A DNA stretch of 51,285 nt from Paenibacillus thermotolerans. Its GTDB lineage: Bacteria; Bacillota; Bacilli; Paenibacillales; YIM-B00363. Below are positions 26,608 through 35,065 of the stretch, in pieces (position 1 is the stretch's first letter; every line of letters begins with the position of its first letter). The position numbers and the translations under genes were made by a program. Where the stretch lies: the NCBI RefSeq assembly GCF_028745515.1, contig NZ_JAQZSG010000033.1, forward strand, positions 1-51,285. Reading direction: 5' to 3'. Under the pieces are notes generated by a model that saw only the letters and a list, made by a program, of their open reading frames with translations, was not told the origin of the DNA and did not search any database.

Positions 26608-28068
26608 GTGAAATTTTTAAAGAACAAATTTATTTGGGTAACGATCTTGGCGATCGGTTGCGGAGTCATTTACCTGCTGAATATGAAACCGGTTTCTAAG
26701 CTTGCTTCCGGACAACGAAACTATGAGAGTCATGCTGCGGGAGCAACGATTAAGCTTGACTATGATGCCGTGCATCAAAGGATTGAAGGATTCGGGGCTT
26801 CCGGCGCGTGGTGGGCTCAGGATGTCGGCGGATGGGACAATCTGGGCGACATCATGGATTTGCTGTATGACGACAAGAAGGGCATCGGGCTCAATATATA
26901 CAGATACAATATCGGGGCCGGCAAGCCTATTATCGCAAGCGACCCGTGGCGCAGCGCGGAAACGCTTGAAGTATCGCCTGGCGTATATGACCTTGATCGG
27001 GATCGAAATGCGATCAACGCCATGAAAGAAGCGGCAAAGCGCGGAGCGACCATTGAATTGTTTGCAAACAGTCCCCCGGCAAGGCTTACGAAATCCGGCT
27101 ACTCTTCAGGCGAAACAACCGGCAAATCGAATCTTCCGCCTGAGAACGAGGAACAGTTCGCGAAATATTTGGTAGACATCACGGAGCTGTTTTTAAAGGA
27201 AGGCATTCCGGTTACATATATAAGTCCGATCAATGAACCGCAATGGGATTGGAAGAGCGGACAGGAAGGCTGTCATTATGAGCCGGAGCAAGTAATTAGC
27301 CTGTCCAGAAAAGTGGCGTTGGAGCTTGAAAGAAGGAAGCTTCCGGTAAAGCTGTTAATAGCCGAATCGGGCGCATGGAACGATCCGAATTATACATTGA
27401 CAATGTACAAGCGGATTATGAATGACGACGTGCTCTCGAAAGCTATTGATGCTTATGCCGTGCATTCTTATTGGTCAAGCGAGAAGGATAAGAAGATTGC
27501 CGCATCCTATTTTTCACAGTTTGAAAATATGCTTCCGCTGTATCAAACCGAATGGTGCGAAATGAAGAACGGCAACGCCGCGAGTATGGACGCCGCGTTG
27601 GTGCTGGCGAGAACGATCCATGAGGACATGACCATATTATCGGTTTCGGTATGGGAACAATGGCTTGCCGTTGCGAAGGGCGATTACCGGGACGGTCTTG
27701 TATATGTTGACGAGGCGACCAGAAAGTTCGGCGCCGTGAAACGGATGTGGAGCTTCGGAAATTACTCCAAATTTATTAAGCCGGGATACCGCCGGATCGA
27801 AGCCGAAAGCCAAGACAGCGATGTGCTCGTATCGGCATATGTCAGTCCTCAAAAGGATAAAACCGTGATCGTAGCCATCAATCCTACCAAACATGAGAAG
27901 GCAGTGTCATTCGAGAACGTGAAGGGTAAAAAGACAAAAATATACGAGACATCGGAGAAATCCAATCTTGCCCTTATTAAGGAGGTGAGTGGGCTGGGGA
28001 ATGTTGTTCTGCCAGCAGAGTCCGTTACAACTTTTGTTATTCAGGCAGGCATTTTTGGATTCCTGTAA
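26608..28068 (+). CDS. Membrane-anchored glycoside hydrolase family 30
   Basis: Retaining TIM-barrel hydrolase of 486 residues with a C-terminal beta domain. The N terminus KFLKNKF followed by a hydrophobic run (about 8-25) looks like an uncleaved signal anchor, placing the enzyme outside the cell. The catalytic acid/base is Glu210 in SPINEPQWDW and the nucleophile Glu315 in LYQTEWCEM. The opening IEGFGASGAWWA and NSPPARLTKSG resemble endo-beta-1,6-galactanases of GH30, so a role on galactan side chains is likely but not proven. GTG start, AGAGG 9 bases upstream. It is the only exported hydrolase in the window. Codons near the N terminus contain a perfect operator-like palindrome (26684-26697). 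Confidence 0.88.
   Translation: MKFLKNKFIWVTILAIGCGVIYLLNMKPVSKLASGQRNYESHAAGATIKLDYDAVHQRIEGFGASGAWWAQDVGGWDNLGDIMDLLYDDKKGIGLNIYRYNIGAGKPIIASDPWRSAETLEVSPGVYDLDRDRNAINAMKEAAKRGATIELFANSPPARLTKSGYSSGETTGKSNLPPENEEQFAKYLVDITELFLKEGIPVTYISPINEPQWDWKSGQEGCHYEPEQVISLSRKVALELERRKLPVKLLIAESGAWNDPNYTLTMYKRIMNDDVLSKAIDAYAVHSYWSSEKDKKIAASYFSQFENMLPLYQTEWCEMKNGNAASMDAALVLARTIHEDMTILSVSVWEQWLAVAKGDYRDGLVYVDEATRKFGAVKRMWSFGNYSKFIKPGYRRIEAESQDSDVLVSAYVSPQKDKTVIVAINPTKHEKAVSFENVKGKKTKIYETSEKSNLALIKEVSGLGNVVLPAESVTTFVIQAGIFGFL
26684..26697. promoter_or_regulatory. Operator-like palindrome inside the GH30 gene
   Basis: TGAAACCGGTTTCT contains the perfect 12-bp palindrome GAAACCGGTTTC, the symmetrical form of the operators at 23551 and 23680. 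It lies 76 bases inside the coding frame. It could be an auxiliary roadblock operator or chance. Confidence 0.35.
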
Positions 28069-28104
28069 GTTTCAAGAAGAAAAACATTAGGGGAGGATCA
28101 AAAG

Positions 28105-30195
28105 ATGGCAGGCAAGCTGAAAAGATTTCTTTCAATGTTTCTTGTACTTGCATTAACTGCTGCATTATTTAGCGCGTGCGAAGGTTCCGGAGCTTCTGAA
28201 AAAAACAAAGATTCCGGAAAAGCCGCCGAACAAAACAACGATTCGGACAAAGATGCCGCAAACGTTGGCGGAGGCGGGAATACGGGGGCGCCGACCGAAA
28301 TTGTTTTCGGTACGCACTGGGCGCAGGGCGACGATCCCAATTGGAGAGACCCTGTCACCGGCGAGCCGGGGATGCCGCCGGATCAATTGCTGGCCAGACA
28401 GAAAGCTGAGCAAGCCGTTCTAAAAGAGTTGAATGTCCAGATTAAATGGGTGCAGTATCCGAGCGATGTGAGAGAAGCGCTCTTAAAGTCGGTACTCGCT
28501 AACGATCCGATCGTTGATGTCGCACTGTTATGGGGCGGCTCGCAAGGGACATTGCTCGGGCAAAACATTTTCCAGCCTTTGGACGAATATCAGAGCATCT
28601 TCAGCGACCCTGACGATTCCTGGATGATGGGCGACAAGATGTTCGGCCATAATTATTTCTTAAACTACATCCTGGACTTTGTGAACCAATGGCCGCTGGT
28701 TTACAACATTTCGTACCTTGATAAGGTAGACGCTCTGAAGGAAAACGGCCAAACCGTGTATCCTCATGATTTGTGGAAACAAGGGAAATGGACATGGTCT
28801 GCATTCCAAGATTATTTGACGAAGGTAAATGAATATTATGCCAACAAAATGGCGCCTGTAAGAACGGATGTACCGATCAAGGCGTTCCAAACGGACTACA
28901 GATATACTGCGCTGCAGGCGATTCACGCAAACGGCGGAGCGGTGTTCGGAGCTAACGGCTTGACGGCCGACGCTCCGGAGGCGAAGAAGGCCGTAGAATA
29001 CATTGACGGATTGATGTCGAAAGGCTTAATGATGTCCGTAAGATACGGCGACGATACTCCCGTTCCGGGATGGACATGGAACGGCGGCGACTTCGGAAAC
29101 GGCGAAACCGTATTTACGAACATGGTACCGTGGCTATCCAACGGCGCAGGCCAATCTCTTGCCGGACGCGGCGAATCCATGGGCGTAGTGCCGTTCCCAA
29201 GGCCGGACGACATTGCGGCTGATGATCCGAAGTATGAACAGCTGGTTTTCCCCGGCAACCAGATGGCTGTTTTGAAAGGGTTGTCAAAGGAAAAAACGGA
29301 GCTTGCATTGAAAGCCTACAGGCTGTATTGGTCTACCGTATATAAAACATTGGCAAGCAGCGACAAGGCACTGGATTTCTTTGAGAAGCAAGCGAAAAAT
29401 ACGGCCATCAATTATGGATTCGACGTAACGAATGAAAAGTTCGGCAATGACATCATGGAAGCTTTCACGGGTATTGCGGGAAGCAGGCCGAACGAGTACC
29501 AGACCATCATGGCGTGGGCAAACCTGTGGAGCGATACGATCTTGGGCAATTCGCTGTACGGGTTGAACGGTTCGCCGAAGTATGCCGCAGCAATCGATGC
29601 CCAAAAGAATCAAATCATTGAATCGATGAGTTCCATTGAAACGGCTCTAAGCTCCGGCAAATCCATCGATAATATGCCGCCGAGCTTCGCGACGACGGGC
29701 AAACCGATCGCCGTAGCGGCAGGCGCGAATCCGTCTTCGATCAACTGGGAGGAATTCGTTAAGGCACAAGACGGCGTTGACGGGGACATTCCTTTCGCCA
29801 ATGTCACGGTCGATACCGCCGCCGTTACGTTCGATAAGGTCGGCAAATACGACAAGGGCCTTGCGTTGTCCGTAAAAGACGCAGCAGGCAATGAGAAGAA
29901 GGGCTCCTTCGATGTGATCGTCTACGATCCGAATAACAAGACGGCTCCGACGATTACGGCAAAGGAAAATTATAGAGCCGTTAAAGTGGACGAAGACGCG
30001 TCTGCGATTAACTGGGCGAACGATTTCGTTGAGCAGGCCGTCGACAAGGATGGCTTCGACTTGAAGAGCAATATTACGGCGGATATCGGAAACCTTGACG
30101 TTACAACCGTCGGCGCCTATGACGTTACTCTTACCGTTAAGGATTTCGCCGGAAATGAGGCGAATCTCGCGATTAAAGTAAACGTCGAACAGTAA
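28105..30195 (+). CDS. Sugar-binding lipoprotein with tandem Ig-like tail
   Basis: Receptor of 696 residues. The signal peptide ends in LFSAC (Cys25). A type-1 solute-binding domain spans about 55-520, with features such as DVALLWGGSQGTLLGQNIFQPLDEY cut into family-like blocks and a GNQMAVLKGLSKEKTELALK helix. The C terminus (about 525-696) adds two repeats of a beta-sandwich pattern: PIAVAAGANPSSINWEEFV ... KGLALSVKDAAGNEKKGSF and ... SAINWANDFV ... DVTLTVKDFAGNEANL, resembling bacterial Ig-like/HYR-type domains. Such a tail is unusual on an importer receptor and may bind wall or glycan. It is the first gene of the transporter block after GH30, with GGGGAGG upstream. Confidence 0.88.
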   Translation: MAGKLKRFLSMFLVLALTAALFSACEGSGASEKNKDSGKAAEQNNDSDKDAANVGGGGNTGAPTEIVFGTHWAQGDDPNWRDPVTGEPGMPPDQLLARQKAEQAVLKELNVQIKWVQYPSDVREALLKSVLANDPIVDVALLWGGSQGTLLGQNIFQPLDEYQSIFSDPDDSWMMGDKMFGHNYFLNYILDFVNQWPLVYNISYLDKVDALKENGQTVYPHDLWKQGKWTWSAFQDYLTKVNEYYANKMAPVRTDVPIKAFQTDYRYTALQAIHANGGAVFGANGLTADAPEAKKAVEYIDGLMSKGLMMSVRYGDDTPVPGWTWNGGDFGNGETVFTNMVPWLSNGAGQSLAGRGESMGVVPFPRPDDIAADDPKYEQLVFPGNQMAVLKGLSKEKTELALKAYRLYWSTVYKTLASSDKALDFFEKQAKNTAINYGFDVTNEKFGNDIMEAFTGIAGSRPNEYQTIMAWANLWSDTILGNSLYGLNGSPKYAAAIDAQKNQIIESMSSIETALSSGKSIDNMPPSFATTGKPIAVAAGANPSSINWEEFVKAQDGVDGDIPFANVTVDTAAVTFDKVGKYDKGLALSVKDAAGNEKKGSFDVIVYDPNNKTAPTITAKENYRAVKVDEDASAINWANDFVEQAVDKDGFDLKSNITADIGNLDVTTVGAYDVTLTVKDFAGNEANLAIKVNVEQ

Positions 30196-30231
30196 GCTTC
30201 GAGTTTCAATAGTAAATCGTTACGGGGCTGC

Positions 30232-30263
30232 AGGTGCTATGAAGCAAGCGTTTCATAGCACCT
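30232..30263 (+). other. Intercistronic mRNA hairpin after receptor gene
   Basis: AGGTGCTATGAA (30232-30243) pairs perfectly with TTCATAGCACCT (30252-30263) around an 8-base loop. No U-tract follows. It lies between two receptor genes of the same operon and resembles the hairpins at 12281 and 15885. Confidence 0.75.
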
Positions 30264-30290
30264 AGCCTATTAACACGGAGGTTTAGGGGC

Positions 30291-33179
30291 ATGAGCATGA
30301 TGAAGAAAATGTTAGCTTTCAGCAGTTTGATAATTTTTGCTTTGGTCATGTTCATACCTGCACTAAAGGCAGACGGTGTACATGCTTCAACCGAAAGCAA
30401 GCCGGAGCCTGGTCAGGAGTATTACGAAGAATCGTACGGCAATTACCTTGCCGGTCAAGAGTATTCCGGGAAGATGGCTTCATCGGAAATCAAGGTTGAT
30501 GTTACGGCTTACAAAACATCGGCCGATATGGAAGCAAGCGTTAAGAACGGAACGGTAATTACCGGCGACAGCGGCACAATCACATGGAAAGTGTCTGTGA
30601 AGGAAGCGGGCTTTTATAATATTGCGGTGACTTATCTGCCTGTGAAAGGCACAAACTCAAAAATCGAGCGAAAACTATTCATAGACGAGACGAGTTATTT
30701 TACCGGAATGAATCAGTTGATTTTCAACAGAATTTGGGACAATAACGGCGGGAAGCCGATCCTTGAGAGGGACGGGAACGAGATCCGTCCTGTAGCTGAG
30801 GAAAAATCCGAGCCCGCGACCGTTTATATACATGATTCGCAAAGAAGAAGCTTGGAGCCGTATAAGTTTTATCTGACCGCAGGTACGCACACCTTGACCT
30901 TGGAATCCGTTAAGGAACCGTTAGGGATCAGCGGCATTACATTGAAAGCGGCGCCCGAAATAATGCCGTACGCGGATGTTATCAAGCAATGGGAGTCCAG
31001 GTACAACGTATACGACGGAATCAATCTCGTATATCAAGCGGAAAGAACGGATGAACATACGATCGGTATCGAGAAATCATCCGTGGATATTATTATGTCC
31101 ACCGACTACAGCAATCCCAATACAGTCCCCTATCATCCTTACAAAATAAAACTGAATACGATCGGCGGATCGAACTGGAGAACTCCCGGCGACTTTATCG
31201 CATGGCACATTCAAGTGCCCGAAGAGGGGTTATACCGAATTTCCTTCAGAGGAGTGCAGAACACGAACCGGGGCGTCATGTCGTACAGGCAGTTGAAAGT
31301 AAACGGCGAAGTTCCGTTCCGCGAAGCGATGGCCGTACCTTTCGGATTTCATTCGGGGTTTGTCAATTACGTGCCGGGCGGCAGCGAAGGTGATTATCTC
31401 ATTCACCTGAACGAAGGACAAAATACGATTTCGCTTGAAGTTGTCCTGGGCAGCTTCGCCGCGCCGCTTTCGGAAGTTGAGAAAAGCGTATTCGTACTGA
31501 ATGATCTGTACCGAAAAACCGTTCAAATTACCGGACTTGTGCCGGACAAATATATCGACTACGAAATTACGGCAAAAATACCGAATTACGCGGAAACTCT
31601 TCAAGCGGAAAGCGAACGGTTGAAAAAAGTCGTGGCACGATTGGTGGAAATCACCGGCGAGAAGGGCGAAAAGACGGCCATTATCGAAAAGATGCAGGTG
31701 CAAGCGGAACGATTAAGCCGAAAGCCGGAAAATGTCATTAATGAGTTAGCCACGCTGGAAAACAATATTTCGTCCATGGGCGCATGGATCACATCCATAT
31801 CGGAAATGCCGCTGCAGCTCGATAGCTTTACGTTATCCGCTCCGGGAGCGAAGCTGCCCGATCCGGCGCCGAATGTATTGGTTCGAGCTTACTACGGTGC
31901 GGTAAGGTTTTTGTCCACATTTTTCGTTGACGAAACGAGAATTGAAGGTACTTCCGGTGAAGATGCCGTCAAAGTGTGGATATCGGCCGGACGCGACCAG
32001 GCGCAGTTAATCAAAAATTTGATCGATCAAAGCTTTACTCCGAATTCGAATATTCCGGTAGATCTGCAGCTCATACCGGAGGATGTCATTCTTCCGGCTA
32101 CGCTGGCCGGCAACGGTCCGGATGTAGCTCTAGCCATACCGCAGGCGACGGTCATTAACTTCGCCATGAGAAACGCCCTTGTGGATTTGTCGAAGCTGGA
32201 CGGCTTTGATGAAATTAAAAAGCAGTTTCATGACAGCGGCTTGAGAACGGTGTCCTATCAGGGCGGCATATACGGTCTGCCGGAGCAGCAATCGTTCGTG
32301 ATGATGTTTTACCGGGAAGATATACTGCATCAACTTGGTTTGGAGCCCCCCGAGACATGGGACGATGTCGAGAATATGATATCGATCCTGCATACGAACA
32401 ATTACGACTTTTATATGCCCGGCCAGGAATTGTACCCTTCGCTTATATACCAGTATGGCGGAGACTTATACAAAGGAACCGGCAGCGATTACGGAATCCG
32501 CAGCGGCTTGATCGATGACAGCGCGATGAATGCATTTCACCGAATTACGAGATTTTTCACGAGCTACAGATTGCCCGTATCCGCCGATTTTTCCAATCGA
32601 TTCAGAACCGGCGAGATGCCGGTCGGGATCGCGCCATATACAACCTACAATCAGCTGGCGGTATTTGCGCCGGAAATTAGAGGCTTATGGTCGTTCGCTC
32701 CGCTGCCGGGAATTCGCAACGCGGACGGAAGCATTACCAATACGGCAGTTTCCAGCACGATGGACAGCATTATGATGAGCTCTTCAACAAATAAAGAAGC
32801 GGCTTGGGAGTTTATGAAGTGGTGGCTGGATGCTAAGACGCAGACGGAGTACGCCAACGCTCTTGAAGCAGTAATGGGGGCCGCCGCGCGATATCCGACG
32901 GCGAATATCGAGGTTTTAAAGCAGCTGCCGTGGTCGTTGAAAGATTCGCGGGAATTGGAAAAGCAGTTTCAAGCTACCGTCGGAATTCCAGAGGTGCCCG
33001 GCGGATATATGACCGCAAGGGCGATCGACTATGCATTCCGTTCCGTCGTAACGAGCGGCGCAAACCCTCGCGAGGCGCTGTATATGAATATAAAGCAAAT
33101 CAACAAGGAGCTTACTAAAAAACGCAAAGAGTTTCATCTGTCCTTCAATGACGGCAATGGAAATGCGCATGGCGAGTAA
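30291..33179 (+). CDS. Large secreted solute-binding protein with CBM-like N-terminal domains
   Basis: Protein of 962 residues. An N-terminal hydrophobic segment (about 5-27) is followed by LKADGVHAST, a possible signal-peptidase I site; there is no lipobox cysteine. Two beta-sandwich regions (about 45-225 and 240-410) carry phrases such as GTITWKVSVKEAGFYNIAVTY and FIAWHIQVPEEGLYRISFRG, typical of CBM35/CBM6-like modules. A helical, charged stretch (about 440-510) leads to a type-1 solute-binding domain (about 555-945) with DVALAIPQ, GGIYGLPEQQSFVMMFYRED and AAWEFMKWW. This fusion of glycan-binding modules with a receptor is unusual. Without a lipid anchor it may attach to the wall, the polysaccharide or to partner membrane proteins encoded downstream. 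Substrate unknown. Confidence 0.85.
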   Translation: MSMMKKMLAFSSLIIFALVMFIPALKADGVHASTESKPEPGQEYYEESYGNYLAGQEYSGKMASSEIKVDVTAYKTSADMEASVKNGTVITGDSGTITWKVSVKEAGFYNIAVTYLPVKGTNSKIERKLFIDETSYFTGMNQLIFNRIWDNNGGKPILERDGNEIRPVAEEKSEPATVYIHDSQRRSLEPYKFYLTAGTHTLTLESVKEPLGISGITLKAAPEIMPYADVIKQWESRYNVYDGINLVYQAERTDEHTIGIEKSSVDIIMSTDYSNPNTVPYHPYKIKLNTIGGSNWRTPGDFIAWHIQVPEEGLYRISFRGVQNTNRGVMSYRQLKVNGEVPFREAMAVPFGFHSGFVNYVPGGSEGDYLIHLNEGQNTISLEVVLGSFAAPLSEVEKSVFVLNDLYRKTVQITGLVPDKYIDYEITAKIPNYAETLQAESERLKKVVARLVEITGEKGEKTAIIEKMQVQAERLSRKPENVINELATLENNISSMGAWITSISEMPLQLDSFTLSAPGAKLPDPAPNVLVRAYYGAVRFLSTFFVDETRIEGTSGEDAVKVWISAGRDQAQLIKNLIDQSFTPNSNIPVDLQLIPEDVILPATLAGNGPDVALAIPQATVINFAMRNALVDLSKLDGFDEIKKQFHDSGLRTVSYQGGIYGLPEQQSFVMMFYREDILHQLGLEPPETWDDVENMISILHTNNYDFYMPGQELYPSLIYQYGGDLYKGTGSDYGIRSGLIDDSAMNAFHRITRFFTSYRLPVSADFSNRFRTGEMPVGIAPYTTYNQLAVFAPEIRGLWSFAPLPGIRNADGSITNTAVSSTMDSIMMSSSTNKEAAWEFMKWWLDAKTQTEYANALEAVMGAAARYPTANIEVLKQLPWSLKDSRELEKQFQATVGIPEVPGGYMTARAIDYAFRSVVTSGANPREALYMNIKQINKELTKKRKEFHLSFNDGNGNAHGE

Positions 33180-33205
33180 GAACCAAACTGTAAGAGGAGA
33201 AGTAG

Positions 33206-34144
33206 GTGAGTATGCTGACGAATCGGAAAACAACTGCAAGAAACTTGGCCGAAATGACGCGTGCGCAGATCTGGAAGGAACATAGAGAAAAATATTTGCT
33301 GATCCTGCCGTTCGGAATCATATTCATATTGTTCACCGTCATTCCTGTATTTTCTTCTATCGTGATTAGCTTCACATCGTTTGACATGCTGGAGGTCCCC
33401 AAGTTTGTCGGATTCGGCAATTATATTAATCTGTTCACCAACGACGAAGTATTTCTGATTGCGGTGAAAAATACGCTTTTCTTCGCTCTGATTACCGGGC
33501 CGATCAGTTATCTCATGTGTTTCGTATTTTCGTGGCTGATCAATGAGCTTCCGCCGAAGGTTCGCGCGATCATGACGCTCGTATTTTATGCGCCGTCGAT
33601 TTCGGGCAACGCCTATTTGATCTGGAAGCTGATTTTCTCCTCCGATATGTACGGATATGCCAATGCATGGCTGCTGAAGCTCGGATTCGCGAGCGAGCCG
33701 ATACTTTGGTTCGATACGAAAAACTACGTATTTCCGATTCTTATATTGGTCCAGCTGTGGCTGAGCCTTGGGGTAAGCTTCCTGGCGTTCATAGCGGGCT
33801 TGCAAAATGTGGATAAAACATTGTATGAAGCCGGTCAGATCGACGGGATCAGAAACCGCTGGCAGGAGCTTTGGTATATTACGCTTCCGTCTATGAAGCC
33901 GCAGCTGCTGTTCGGGGCGGTGATGCAGATCACCAGCTCTCTCTCGGTATCGCAAATATCGATCGAGCTGGCCGGGTTCCCTTCGGTCGAATATGCCGGC
34001 CATACGATACTTACCCATCTGCACGATTACGGCTTCATCAGATATGAGATGGGGTACGCGTCGGCGATCGCGACGATATTGTTTTTCATCATGGTATTTA
34101 CCAATATCATTGTCCAGAAAGCATTAAGAAGGGTAGGTGTCTAG
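33206..34144 (+). CDS. Sugar ABC transporter permease, MalF/UgpA-type
   Basis: CUT1 membrane subunit of 312 residues, six helices beginning with LLILPFGIIFILFTVIPVF. The EAA loop is EAGQIDGIRNRWQELWYITL with LPSMKPQ following. GTG start, AGGAG 6 bases upstream. It lies 26 bases after the large receptor and overlaps the next permease, so these two form the first of two permease pairs in the block. No ATPase gene is adjacent. Confidence 0.92.
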   Translation: MSMLTNRKTTARNLAEMTRAQIWKEHREKYLLILPFGIIFILFTVIPVFSSIVISFTSFDMLEVPKFVGFGNYINLFTNDEVFLIAVKNTLFFALITGPISYLMCFVFSWLINELPPKVRAIMTLVFYAPSISGNAYLIWKLIFSSDMYGYANAWLLKLGFASEPILWFDTKNYVFPILILVQLWLSLGVSFLAFIAGLQNVDKTLYEAGQIDGIRNRWQELWYITLPSMKPQLLFGAVMQITSSLSVSQISIELAGFPSVEYAGHTILTHLHDYGFIRYEMGYASAIATILFFIMVFTNIIVQKALRRVGV

Positions 34145-35036
34145 CGTGAACGGTGTTGCCGTAGCCATCAGGAAGGCTTACATATCGAGGAAGTTCAAGC
34201 GGAGGAACAGAAGCATCGCAGGAGACTTCACTCTTACATTTTTCCTCGGCATATTCGGACTGTTCAGTGTTTGGCCGCTCATTTTCATCATTAATAACGC
34301 CTTTAAGCCGCTGAACGAAATTTTTATTTTTCCGCCCAAATTGTTCGTGCAAAGTCCGACGGTGACCAACTTCGCGGATCTTGCCATTATTATCGGAAAC
34401 TCCTGGATCCCGATGTCGAGGTACATATTCAATACCGTGTTCCTTACCGCATTGGGAACGGCGGGAACCGTAATCATCGGCTCCATGGCCGCCTTTCCGC
34501 TCGCTAAATACATATTCCCGGGTTCGAAGCTGATGTCCAAATTGATCGTTTACTCCTTAATGTTTAACGGGACCGTCACGGCGCTGCCGAATTATGTCAT
34601 CATGTCCAAGCTGGGGATGATCGACAGCTACTGGGCGGTTATACTTCCTTCGGTCGGATCGACGCTCGGGCTGTTCCTGATGCAAAACTTTATGGTTCAA
34701 GTTCCCGATGCGCTCATTGAGGCCGCAAAAATCGACGGGGCGAGCGAGTTCACCATCTTTTGGAGAGTGATGATGCCTCTTTCAAAATCGGCATGGATTA
34801 CGCTGATCATATTATCCTTCCAATATTTATGGGGAACGACGGGAGGAGGCTTTATTTTCAGCGAAAAGCTGAAACCGGTAAGCTACGCGTTATCGCAAAT
34901 CGTGAACGCAGGCGTAGCCAGGACCGGGGTAGCCTCGGCCGTTACTCTCATCATGCTGACGGTGCCGATCGTCGTATTTGTCGTATCGCAGAGCAATGTC
35001 ATTCAAACGATGGCCACGACAGGCATAAAAGAATAA
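34137..35036 (+). CDS. Sugar ABC transporter permease, MalG/UgpE-type
   Basis: Partner membrane subunit of 299 residues with six helices and the EAA loop EAAKIDGASEFTIFWRVMMP; it ends IQTMATTGIKE. The GTG at 34137 overlaps the preceding gene by 8 bases; a GTG at 34146, just after that gene's stop and with GGGTAGG further upstream, is an equally plausible start. Overlap implies stoichiometric synthesis with the MalF-type subunit. Confidence 0.9.
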   Translation: MSSVNGVAVAIRKAYISRKFKRRNRSIAGDFTLTFFLGIFGLFSVWPLIFIINNAFKPLNEIFIFPPKLFVQSPTVTNFADLAIIIGNSWIPMSRYIFNTVFLTALGTAGTVIIGSMAAFPLAKYIFPGSKLMSKLIVYSLMFNGTVTALPNYVIMSKLGMIDSYWAVILPSVGSTLGLFLMQNFMVQVPDALIEAAKIDGASEFTIFWRVMMPLSKSAWITLIILSFQYLWGTTGGGFIFSEKLKPVSYALSQIVNAGVARTGVASAVTLIMLTVPIVVFVVSQSNVIQTMATTGIKE

Positions 35037-35065
35037 TTAACAATCGGAAAGGAAGGCCCAACCGA

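Noticed and set aside
26608-26680. Lipobox in the anchored GH30 (LAIGC)
   Set aside because: The residue at -3 is Ala and the one at -2 is Ile, which does not fit the usual L-[AST]-[GA]-C pattern; a signal anchor explains the segment better.
34760-35065. Upstream extension of the NHL/TPR protein by 102 codons
   Set aside because: It lies within the permease gene in another frame. The ATG at 35066 has a good ribosome site and begins a clear signal peptide.
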